From positions 23,047,550-23,111,549 of the forward strand of contig OW028752.1 in the NCBI GenBank assembly GCA_932294355.1: 64,000 nt of DNA, in the 5' to 3' direction. How positions within the stretch are numbered: the stretch's first letter is position 1; the number at the start of each line of letters is the position of its first letter. The position numbers and the translations under genes were made by a program. This document shows, one piece after another, positions 55,589 to 64,000 of the stretch. The notes below the pieces were generated by a model, which was not told where the DNA came from, searched no databases, and was given only the letters and a program-made list of their open reading frames with translations. The DNA is from Aporophyla lueneburgensis (taxonomy: Eukaryota; Arthropoda; Insecta; Lepidoptera; Noctuidae).

Positions 55589-57256
55589 TCAAGCGTAAAT
55601 GTAGACATCGTAATGCAACTCTTTAGCGCGATCACTCTTCATCCGAAGGTTCACGAAGTTGTAGCCGAGGCCCCCCTGAGTAATGTTAGCCGATGCGCCG
55701 GAGTGCGTCAGGTCGTAAGCTAGGATACCCTGAAATGAAGGAATATATTTACAATTTAAGTTAAGTTTTGAATTTTAATTATGTACCTAAGTATCGTAAA
55801 ATATTGACATACTGGTGGCAGGCCTATTTTCGTTTTGCCAAAGAATTAGCATTAACAAAAACGTGGCAGTGGTGCCAGACACGGCACTTTACCTATGGAC
55901 AACGATGCATACGAATTTTTTTTAACTTAATTTTCTTGATAGATCTCTCGGTCTATCGATTAACTTAATCGATATACCGTGAAGCTGTTATTACTTAGTC
56001 GCAAGTCCCACTTATGTTTCACGGATTATGTCCAAATATTTATTCTTTCTTTCGCATGAAACATAAGCACAAGTGCGTAAGGACTTGCTGTGGTGGTCTA
56101 ATTGTGGACTAATTGCAAATCTCTGCCTAGGAGAACACACAAATGGCTTTCATGTAAAGGAAGCCACCTCACAAATGACATACATATATATGTTGCAGTC
56201 AAAACTCTTAACCAGTTAAAAGTACTATTGACTAGCAAAATCAGTCAAAAGTAGTTTTGATTGAACAGGTTGGTCAAAAGTGGTTTTGACAGAAAATGAT
56301 TGGTCATTAGTACTTTTGACTGCAAATTTGCGGTTAAAAGTACTTTTGACTGACGCTCTTCGTCAAAAGTAGTTTTAACTGCAATGAAGCGTCAGTCAAA
56401 ACTCTTAAAAAGTCGAAACCCCGGTCAACGGAGCCTCGCTTTGCGAGGCTCCTATTTCTGAGTGGTATAAAAACAAATAACCACGAAGGGGATGGCGGGG
56501 TCCATCCCCTTCTAACCTAACCTGTCCGAGTCGGGGTGCCCAAGTTACGAACTCGCTTAATAGTGCTTTTATGACAAAGAGCGTCAGTCAAAAGTACTTT
56601 TAACTGCAATGAAGCGTCAGTCAAAAGCACTATTAAGCGAGCTCGTGACTTAGGGCACCCCGACTCGGACAGGTTAGGTTAGAAGGGGATGGCGGGGTCT
56701 GAAAGACCCCGCCATCCTTCGTGGTTATTTTTCTTAAACCACTCAGAAATAGGAGCCCCGCGAAGCGGGGCTCTGTTGACCAGGGTTCCGACTTTTTAAG
56801 AGTTTTGACTGATTCAACCAGTCAAAACCACTTTTGACGGAATCACTTAGTCAAAAGTACTTTTAACTAGCTCCATTGGGCAAAAGTACTTTTAACTGTT
56901 ATTTTAGTCAAAAGTATTATTGACTAAAGCATACGGTCAAAAGTACTTTTGACTGATTTTGCTAGTCAATAGTACTTTTGACTGGTTAAGAGTTTTGACT
57001 GCAACATATACATTCACATTCTTAAAGAGGACTAAAAAGAATATCAACAAAAAAATACCTGAATACTTCTTGAAGAGCCACGGACAGCGGGCAGCGTGAA
57101 ATTCAAATACTCAATCCTCTTCTGGAAAATCTTCGATGAGTACCGGGCCTCCTTATGGTACACTAGAGGTCGTAAAAAGCTGGTCCCCATAAATGTGTGA
57201 CCACATTCTACGAAGGCCACGGCAGCTAGCAACAGCGCTACTGTGCACACCTTCAT
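55589..57256 (-). CDS. MBF2-family small secreted protein, gene 2
   Basis: Exons 57,256-57,059 (66 codons) and 55,729-55,589 (46 codons plus stop) join in phase 0 with GT-AG borders to give 112 aa. Signal peptide MKVCTVALLLAAVAFVEC, then GHTFMGTSFLRPLVYHK. Exon 2 reads GILAYDLTHSGASANITQGG, LGYNFVNLRMKSDR and ends DVYIYA. Intron position and phase are the same as in gene 1, and much of the protein is identical, so the two are tandem duplicates. The intron is 1.3 kb, of which 824 bp is a foldback element. Nucleic-acid binding is not evident; secretion is the better guess. Confidence 0.88.
56187..57010. mobile_element. 824-bp foldback element built of palindromic units
   Basis: The outer ends tatatgttgcagtcaaaact and agttttgactgcaacatata are perfect inverted copies, and the inversion goes on, with gaps, almost to the centre near 56,598. 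Each arm holds several degenerate copies of the 20-bp palindrome AGTCAAAAGTACTTTTGACT, a local hairpin (gcctcgctttgcgaggc left, ccccgcgaagcgggg right), and a GC-rich core (cctaacctgtccgagtcggg and its reverse). No reading frame. TATA beside each end may be a short target duplication. It occupies most of the intron of MBF2-family gene 2. Confidence 0.88.
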
Positions 57257-57316
57257 TTTGTCGAAAGAAGTTGCTGAGGTGGTGTTTCTGATCAACACTG
57301 TAAGGTCGGTTTTCCG

Positions 57317-57345
57317 AATGATGATTGCAATGTGCGCGGTTATAT
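57317..57345 (-). promoter_or_regulatory. Possible core promoter of MBF2-family gene 2
   Basis: On the minus strand ATATAA (57,345-57,340) lies about 25 nt before TCATTC (57,321-57,316), an initiator-like word; the ATG follows 60 nt later. The spacing is a little short. Confidence 0.4.
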
Positions 57346-57656
57346 TTTTACCTGTTATCGTCTAATTTTGCATCATTAGTAGCAGTCATTAGGGTTCCGT
57401 AGTCGTTTATTATTATAACGTTTATTAATTGATATCATCAATAATTATTGATGATTGTATGATTATTTTTATATTTAATTAATATTGTATTTTTCCATTT
57501 ATTTCCGCAAAATATTAGCATCTTTGTTGAGAAAATGGGCATTATGTTTGAACTTGTTTTTTTTTGTCTAAAGATTTCTCATTAGTTTTTAGCCTTAAGT
57601 TGAGAGCAGAAGGTGACGAGGTAAAATTTTAGGGCTTCGTCCCATCTCATCCACAG

Positions 57657-58233
57657 TAGTCTTGTGTAGTTCACGAACGAACTAGGTCGTAAGAGCGCTC
57701 CCATAGATGAACTACGCGAACTAGTTCGCTCATTTCCCGATCCATAGTTCGTTAGTTCATCAATTCGCGACCGAATGAGCGAGGATGGCGTCAACCGAAC
57801 TAATACACGGAACAATATACAAAGAGGTTTTTGTAATCACTAAACTAGTTATTTATTGCAACAATAAACCTTGGTATTTTTTACAATCATGATCATTTTA
57901 TGAATTATCATTCAAAGGTTTTTGCTGTTTTTAGAGTCCAAAAATTGTAGGGAAAAGTAGAACATTCCATAATCTTGTCGCATGCAGTACGAGCAAAATA
58001 TAAACGAGCGAACGATCTGCCTCTCTTTGATTCGAGCTGGGAGCGGATGAACTAGAAGAGCGGATGAACTAGAAGAGCGGATGAAGTAGAAGAGCGGATG
58101 AAGTAGAAGAGCGGATGAGCTAGAAGAGCGGATGAAGTAGAAGAGCGGATGAACTAGAAGAGCGAACTAGTTCGTTAAGGAGCGGTGAACTAAACTGTGC
58201 GATCTCAGTCGCGAACTACTATGCCCAAGCCTA
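57657..58233. mobile_element. hAT-like MITE, 577 bp, with 8-bp target duplication
   Basis: Left end TAGTCTTGTGTAGTTCACGA and right end, reversed, TAGGCTTGGGCATAGTAGTT share the tagttc.cga core. ATCCACAG flanks both sides (57,649-57,656; 58,234-58,241). The interior repeats gaactagttcg words and carries a minisatellite. No transposase. Confidence 0.85.
58041..58159. repeat. 17-bp minisatellite, seven units
   Basis: Unit gagcggatgaactagaa repeated seven times without length change; the variable position is gaactag / gaagtag / gagctag. It expands a hAT-like subterminal word. Confidence 0.9.
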
Positions 58234-58241
58234 ATCCACAG

Positions 58242-59999
58242 TCCCAACTCACCCGCTTTTTTAAATGACTATTAGCTGCAAGGGTACAGTCTGTCGGAAA
58301 AGTGCTACGATGTAAAAAATAAATACTTATCATGGATTAATTTTGCTCTTGATCTTATTCTATATATTTTTAACAAAATATCCTACTTAGATTCCGTGAA
58401 AATAAGTAATAAGTTATAATAATTATGAAATAATTAATTCCGAACAAAACAGTCATAAGATTCAATAACAGCAGTGAGCAAAAGTCGGTAGCATCCGTTG
58501 ATGTTATTGTAATAGCGGGTTTTGGTATTTTCATAGAGCTTCTTTGACTCTTTGTATCTAATTCCTTTATTGTTAAAAACCAGCATATAACAATGGTATG
58601 TAGAAATTTTGAAATGGTTAAAAACCAACGGAGATTATCTCTTTTGCACGCCGGACATACATACTAGAAACGCCGTGTAAACAATTCTTATTCTGTTCGG
58701 GTGTGTGTTAAAAGGCAGAAAAATATTAAGTGCAACGAATCGGTGTCTGTACAGAATGAGAGCGATGTGTTATTTAATTAAATTAAACATGTACATAAAA
58801 ACTACACACTAGTACTAAGATTATAAGTAAAGAACGTTGATGATTTAAAAAAAGGGGGTTGCCGTGTCTGCAATTCCAGAATATAAAAATGTGACTTACT
58901 TCCAGAGCTGCGTTTCCAAAAAAATTAAATCGCTGCGTCTTTTAGAACATGAGGAACAAAAGACCATGTAAAGATGTGCATGTATCTGGGTTATCTTCAC
59001 AAAGAAAATATTAAAAACTGTAATTTGTTATGACCGAATAAAAATAAATACAAACCATACAACCACTTTTCATACCATCAGTACTTTTGCACCTTCTAGC
59101 TATACATGTAGGTAGATATATATGTACCGGGCGAGTTGGGACTGGGGATGAGTTGGGATGAAGCCAATTTTAGAGGCCTATTATCAGCAGAACACTGCTC
59201 TTGTTCTGATTGGAAAAAAATAATCATACTGATCTGAAGCGCGGCGATTATGACCAACTCCTCCCCAAAAAATAACCGGTCAAAATGGCGGTGCTTGAGA
59301 GACGCCTTTGTCCACCAGTGTATGGCTGTCGGCTAAAATGATCCCATATGCACCCATAAAGCTGCGAGAAAACTTACTAGCCATTGGGCGCCAGGATTAT
59401 TTATGTTGGCAATTTCTGCTTCCGAAGATTTTCATTGTTACAGACATCGACAGATCGTTTATAGCCTGTATTAACACATCGGTTACAATTAATCCTTGCA
59501 GTAAGTCCCTGTAGCATTATTTTCGACCTACACGCTGGCGAAGGTGCAGGCAAAACCTATTTAGCAAATAAATGTACAGAACCCTCTTTACTCATTAACA
59601 CAACCTTACCCACTATTATTGATGTTAACGTCACAAACAATAACAAATGCATTATATTTTAGTTAATAGCCGTATTATCAGCGAACGAATGGCGTCCCAT
59701 ATTGATATGGTTAAAACTAATCATCTACTGATTGGTTAGAAAATTATGTACCGGTTAGTTGGGTTCATTCAAGTGGAGCTGTATGTCAGTAGTTTACTGT
59801 GCTATTGGATTAAATGATTTGAGGGAATTCCCTTCACGCATGCAGCTATGCGGCGAGGATGTGGAAGCTAGGCTACGAAACTATGTGACCGTTTCCACTA
59901 ATGCACAGCGACTAAGTTGTGCTATGAAGATGCGCCGCTGTGAGATAGCTGTGGAAGAAAAATGTGCAGCTGGTGCTATACGATGCATCGACACCAGCC
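58242..59999. other. Intergenic: no gene recognised
   Basis: AT-rich. Frames of up to 97 codons (59,759-60,052, plus) show no motif and run into a repeat, so I do not call a gene. A Helitron-like tail (cacgctggcgaaggtgcagg) is near 59,530-59,560. Confidence 0.3.
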
Positions 60000-60606
60000 C
60001 CCCTAGCCAAGTTACAAACATTTCGTGTCGAATTCCGTTCTCCAATCGGTAACGCCTCGGTGTCAGCAATTGTAGAAAACGATAAGTTGGTAGCCATGTT
60101 GACGCGCCTGAGTCGGCCGCTCGTTCTCATCATCATCATCATCATTTCAGCCGTAAGACGTCTACTGCTGGACTTAGGCCTCCCCCAATTTGGGGGGCTT
60201 TGCCATAATCGCCACGCTTGGCAGGCGGGTTGGCGATCGCAGTATGGTGGTAAAATGCATAGAGAACGCTGCTGCCCATTCTCTTGTAAGTCCCTTAGTC
60301 GCCTTTTACGACACCCACGGGAAGAAATGGGGTGGTGTTATTCTTTACGTCCGGCACCACACGGTGAACGGTCCGCTCGTTCTACAATGTCTTAAAAAAA
60401 ACGATATTATAACAAAGGATGTAGCGTTGAACATTGTAGAAACGTTAACAATTAATTCTATCATTTTGAACGATGTGAACTTGGCTATGAATTTTCTATT
60501 CGTTTGTTCTAACCACGTGACTTAACGTTGAGATGATTTCATTCCCATACATTTGATTGGTTTACGACTAGCGTTAACGTTTGCAGATTATCAACTTGGC
60601 TAGGGG
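60000..60606. mobile_element. Putative MITE interrupted by a retroposed repeat
   Basis: Ends CCCCTAGCCAAGTT (60,000-60,013) and AACTTGGCTAGGGG (60,593-60,606) are perfect 14-bp inverted repeats. Without the nested insertion (60,128-60,372) and one duplication the element is about 350 bp. No target duplication is clear. Confidence 0.5.
60128..60372 (-). mobile_element. cgccacgcttggcagg retroposed repeat with target duplication
   Basis: 245 bp flanked by CCGCTCGTTCT (60,117-60,127; 60,373-60,383). On the minus strand it ends in (GAT)n, the usual tail of RTE-type retroposition, so this is a retroposon. Body words: cgtctactgctggacttagg, gggggctttgccataatcgc, cttttacgacacccacggga. Confidence 0.8.
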
Positions 60607-60839
60607 TACAGGGAAGAAATAAACGGGCGCCTACTATAGGTACTTTGCTTGGCACATAGCTACAACACTCGCATCAATAGCTCCCATCCATAGCATGCAT
60701 CCTACCATACAAAAAAAAAACAAAGTTTATTTGAGCCCGTTTCCACCAGTGCTATGCTGTGTGGAGCATAGAATATGATGAAGTTCCCTTGCTAGGGTTA
60801 TCCATAGTTGGGTGATCACATGTACATACCAAGACCCCA

Positions 60840-61250
60840 TCATGCCTCGGAAAGCACGTTAAGCCGTTGGTCTCGGCAGTCAACCGTGGATCTTTGACAG
60901 CCGTTACGGGTAGTCAGAAGTCCGGAAGTCTGACAACCATTCTTAAGAAGAGGTATCTTATTAAGGTCAGGTGCGTAGTACTCGCAACCGGCGTGTGTGT
61001 ATGACCAATTGTATGAACCTTAAAGAGGCAAAAGGAGTGTGTAGAGATCGTAGCAGCTGGCGTTCCGTTGTTTCTGACTACCCCCATGGGAAAAAGGCGT
61101 GATTGTATGTATGTATGTATCTTATTACCCAGTAACTGGATTGTGGACGTCAGATATGTAGTCGCTCCATGTAAAATACTGATATTCAGCTGCATTCAGT
61201 TTGACGAAAGCCGACCTCAACATAGTTCGGAAAAAGTTAGGCAGACGATG
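60840..61250 (+). repeat. tgttggggtcggcttcc-family repeat, split by an RTE tail
   Basis: Left part (about 60,840-60,957) ends ccattcttaagaagaggtatct, right part (61,120-61,250) resumes gtatcttattacccagtaac. The RTE tail sits between, with tatctta.. repeated on both sides as a possible target duplication. Confidence 0.5.
60958..61119 (+). mobile_element. RTE LINE C-terminal tail
   Basis: Contains aggtcaggtgcgtagtactc, gtgtatgaccaattgtatga and cccatgggaaaaaggcgtga, ending in (TGTA)n at about 61,105-61,119. Close relative of 62,337-62,665. Confidence 0.65.
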
Positions 61251-61268
61251 AAGTATTAACTGTGGATT

Positions 61269-61625
61269 TCCGCCGCAGGAGGAGACGCCCCGGGCGTCGG
61301 GAGTCGATTGCGGACTCCCGGCCACCGTAGGCGCGAGCTTGCGGGTGGCGAGCAATGGGTAGCTCGCCGCCCGGTAAGGACTAGGCTCGGGTCGACGGCG
61401 CGCAGTGTTCCACGCGCGCCTCAAAGAGATGTCAGCAGCAGTGTAGGGGTCTACTAGGACCGATGCCTGCCGGGGTCGCGTGATTGTTCGAAAGAGATAC
61501 CGTGACCCTGGCACATGGGCAACTGTTGGAACACGGGTGGGTCAGTAAAAGTCTGACACGCCCTCCCGCTCCGCCCAGAGCGGGAGAAGTCATTTGATGA
61601 TTTCCCATCCAGAAAAAAAAAAAAA
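61269..61625 (+). mobile_element. R1-clade LINE 3' end, young copy
   Basis: About 357 bp with poly(A) tail, flanked by GTATTAACTGTGGATT (61,253-61,268; 61,626-61,641), a 16-bp target duplication. Nearly identical to 39,752-40,161, but a short deletion follows acacgggtgggt. Confidence 0.88.
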
Positions 61626-61730
61626 GTATTAACTGTGGATTATCGAAGTGTAATAAATAGGCCATAAAAACTTTATTTTGAAAAACTGATGTTGCACTTT
61701 CTTTGGATTTTGTATACCATAATCTAGGTA

Positions 61731-62001
61731 ACAGGTTCCCACCGCTCAGAAACAGGTCTCTTTTCGGCAGGGAGTGGGCTGTACTCCACCACCCGGGTCC
61801 AGCGCGGATTCGTAGATATCACATATCATGTCTTCGATTTTTTAGTCTTAGGGTGTGCCGGTTTCCTTACAGTGTTTTCTTCATCATTTTGAGAGCAGTG
61901 ATGATGCAATAATTTAAACAATGTTAAGCGCCTGCCTGGATTCGAACCTTCGACTTAAAACTCGGTAAGTCGCGACCGTTACCACTAGGACACTGCTCTA
62001 A
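61731..62001 (-). repeat. tRNA-derived SINE, full, reversed
   Basis: On the minus strand: head gagcagtgtcctagtggtaa (A box) and aaggttcgaatccaggcagg (B box), then catcatcactgctctcaaaa, the ggaaaac word, cgaagacatgatatgtg and a tail near gaacctgttacc. Best complete copy in the window. Confidence 0.7.
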
Positions 62002-62336
62002 ATTATTTGAAATTGGGTAGGACACTGTCTGTCGGGTCAGTTACTATACAAGACTTCGACTAACTATGTATTTAAAATATTCTTGATGTTCATTAAAGTG
62101 ATACAGTTCGGTGTTACACACATCCAGTCGTTTTGTAGGAAAACCTCACGGACTCGTTTGCCCCGAGGTATCAAAATATTTTGCCAAAAATAGATTTGTG
62201 CGCTTTGTACAATGCGATACCCCAGTTTGACTGGCGACGTGATATTTATGAAGATTTTCTGACATTCGGATAAACGCTAAACCATGTTTTAGGTCAATTT
62301 ACATTTTAGGCGTCGGTGTGGTTTAAAAGAAGATGT

Positions 62337-62665
62337 AGTGACAAAATTGAAAAAAGTATGCTTAGATGGTTTGGTCATGTTGAGAGGATGAATGAAGGAC
62401 GGCTTACAAAAGGTATTTACAAGGCATATGTGAGTGGAAACGCCGGGAGGGGGACGCCCTAGTGAGCTATAGTGACATATTATAGTGAGCTTATTGGTGA
62501 TGTTCTTCAGAAAGGTCAGGTGCGTAGTACTCGCAACCGGTGTGTGTGTATGACCAATTGTATGAACCCAAAAGACGCAAAAGGAGTGTGTAGAGATCGT
62601 AGCAGTTGGCGTTCCGTGGTTTCTGCCTTCCCCCATGGGAAAAAGGCGTGAGTTTATGTATGTAT
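62337..62665 (+). mobile_element. RTE LINE C-terminal tail
   Basis: Reads DKIEKSMLRWFGHVERMNEG, RLTKGIYKAYVSGNAG, then after a frameshift VLQKGQVRST, CMTNCMNPKDAKGVCRDRSS and SAFPHGKKA before a stop, ending in (TGTA)n near 62,650-62,670. This gives the coding sense for the shorter copies at 23,268, 30,590 and 60,958. Confidence 0.75.
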
Positions 62666-62744
62666 GTGTATGTTAGATTTTAGCTTTTATAGTTTTGACG
62701 TTGAGAGGCTTGTGGCTAATTAATAACAGCCACACAAGTTAAGC

Positions 62745-62903
62745 TATGCTTGCCGCAATTGGTCTGTGCATGGGTGACCGTCGTTCAATGATGATGAAAG
62801 CCCTCCATGTCTCGAAAAGCACGTTAAGCGGGTGTTCCTTGGCTGCCATATCGGGTTGTCAGAAGCCCGACAGTCTGACGGCCAGACCAACAGTCTTACC
62901 AAA
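62745..62903 (+). repeat. tgttggggtcggcttcc-family repeat, reversed part
   Basis: Contains gttgtcagaagcccgacagt and ccaacagtcttaccaa. It continues after the next retroposon as cccagtaactaggttatcga (63,160-63,290), so it was split by it. Confidence 0.5.
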
Positions 62904-62912
62904 GTGTTTCGT

Positions 62913-63147
62913 CGTCGTTTCAGCCATAGGATGTCCACTGCTGGACTTAGGCCTCCCCCAATTTGGGGGGCTTTGCCATAATCGCCACGCTTGGTAGGTG
63001 GGTTGGCGATCGCAGTATGGTGGTAAAATGCATAGAGAACGCTGCTGCCCATTCTCTAGTAAGTCCCTTAGTCGCCTTTTACGACACCCACGGGAAGAAA
63101 TGGGGTGGTGTTATTCTTTACGTCCGGCACCACACGGTACCGGACGT
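62913..63147 (-). mobile_element. cgccacgcttggcagg retroposed repeat
   Basis: Nearly identical to 60,128-60,372. Flanked by GTGTTTCGT (62,904-62,912; 63,148-63,156), and splits an older repeat at that point. The GAT tail is short (gtcgtcgtttcag reversed). Confidence 0.75.
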
Positions 63148-63310
63148 GTGTTTCGTATTCCCCAGTAACTAGGTTATCGAGGTCAGACAGGCAGTCGCTC
63201 CATGTAAAATATTGGTATTGGGCTGCATTCGGTTAGACTGGCACACGACCCTAATATAGCTGGAAGAAGGCTAGGCATTGATTGATTGATTTTTGGCGTA
63301 AATAAATAAC

Positions 63311-63505
63311 ACAGGACAACAAAATTTAACCAAACTTCTTAACCAGAAACTAGACTATACATTTCCGAAGTTTTCAACGCGCTGAATCCGAATCTGGTTA
63401 GGATATCTCAGAAACATGAATTCTGAGGCCAGATTCGGATTCAGGGCATCGAAACTTTCGGAAATATGTAGTCTGGTTTCTGGTTAAAAATTTTGTCGGC
63501 CTGTG
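63311..63505. repeat. Foldback element, arms about 80 bp
   Basis: Left arm 63,311-63,397 (cacaggacaacaaaattt, aaccagaaactagactatac, tgaatccgaatctgg) pairs with right arm 63,429-63,505 with about a dozen mismatches and small gaps; loop about 31 nt. Confidence 0.75.
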
Positions 63506-63589
63506 TAATTAAACAACATTTTAGAATTCTTTTATTAAATTCGTTTACTTTTTATCCTTCATTCCCTCTTTCCAGGCGCGGTCCGAGAG

Positions 63590-63760
63590 GGGGGGTCCTA
63601 GGAGTCATGACCCCCCCAAAGTCAGCCTTGCTGTCGAGACCCTGAACGATTTGCCTGAAACACCCAATAATACTTCCGACCTGAGAATCGAACCCGGGAC
63701 CCCATGCTCATCAATAGCGCTTTCGACTACTAGATCAATGAGGAGATGTACCTTCAAAAA
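63590..63760 (-). repeat. tRNA-derived SINE, reversed
   Basis: Reversed B-box in gagaatcgaacccgggaccc and reversed A-box region in agcgctttcgactactagat. The body touches two G/C-runs (ggggggtcc, gacccccccc) that are also present after the head (63,780-63,790). Confidence 0.5.
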
Positions 63761-64000
63761 ATATTCTTCAGTACTCATGGTGACCCCCCCCAAAATCATA
63801 GGCTGCGACCGCGCCTGCCTCTTTCTTTACCCTTTGTGTGTGAGTCTTAGGTACTCGTACTTGTTATTATTTCGGCCAAAGTAGACGGCACTAATTCTAG
63901 GAATCGTCTGATATTGTATCAATATTTTGACTTGAGAATTCCGTGTAAATTTGAGAACGATAACTTGTCTGATAAGTTTTTTATTTTACTTTTTTCCTTT

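Noticed and set aside
56187..57010. Assembly artefact (inverted chimeric read) as the source of the giant palindrome
   Set aside because: The arms are similar but not identical, with many differences and small gaps, which a chimeric read would not give; still worth a long-read check.
59759..60052. 97-codon Cys-containing plus frame that might be a small secreted protein
   Set aside because: Lacks a signal peptide and runs into a MITE end; no splice partner found.

Overview
The window is nuclear DNA of a moth or butterfly (Lepidoptera). It is AT-rich, its genes have short exons and long introns, and it is packed with repeat families typical of Lepidoptera: R1-, R4- and RTE-type LINE remnants, tRNA-derived SINEs, Helitron-like repeats ending near CTAGT, and hAT, mariner and Harbinger-like DNA elements. 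Four protein genes and one tRNA gene can be supported. I cannot name the species.

Left part (1-18,400): a tRNA-Lys(UUU) gene (minus, 1289-1361) lies downstream of the last visible exon of a TP53BP1 orthologue. That gene runs on the minus strand from 10,329 to 2,131 in six exons and leaves the window on the left. It shows the tandem Tudor region and the ubiquitin-dependent recruitment motif; any BRCT repeats lie outside. Head to head with it is an ACOT13/THEM2-like hotdog thioesterase gene (plus, 13,940-18,393, three exons). The two genes would be about 0.6 kb apart, but a 3.1 kb head-to-tail pair of non-autonomous hAT-like elements, flanked by one 8-bp target duplication, sits between them.

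Middle part (18,400-35,800): no host gene recognised. It is a patchwork of Helitron-like repeats, SINEs, 3' ends of LINEs, two copies of a repeat with (TCTG)n or its remnant, and several strong inverted repeats, including a perfect 65-bp one.

Right part (35,800-57,300): two tandem minus-strand genes for small secreted proteins of the MBF2 / 'probable salivary secreted peptide' family, each with two exons and a phase-0 intron. Gene 1 has a 6.6 kb intron holding a complete hAT insertion (8-bp duplication) that itself carries nested LINE pieces. Gene 2 has a 1.3 kb intron, most of which is an 824-bp foldback element built of AGTCAAAAGTACTTTTGACT-like palindromes. The 12.8 kb between them is almost all mobile DNA: an R1-clade LINE 3' half, R4/NeSL-like LINE pieces, a nearly full-length RTE LINE (46.6-50.7 kb), and a mariner with both ends intact (51.4-52.7 kb) inserted in the zinc-knuckle codons of the R4-like LINE. 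The last 6.7 kb holds a 577-bp hAT MITE with a 17-bp minisatellite, SINEs, LINE tails and another foldback, but no host gene.

All mobile-element coding regions I could follow are broken or truncated, except the RTE reverse-transcriptase frame (open for about 515 codons). Element family names rest on motifs, ends and target duplications seen here plus memory of the families; no database search was run.
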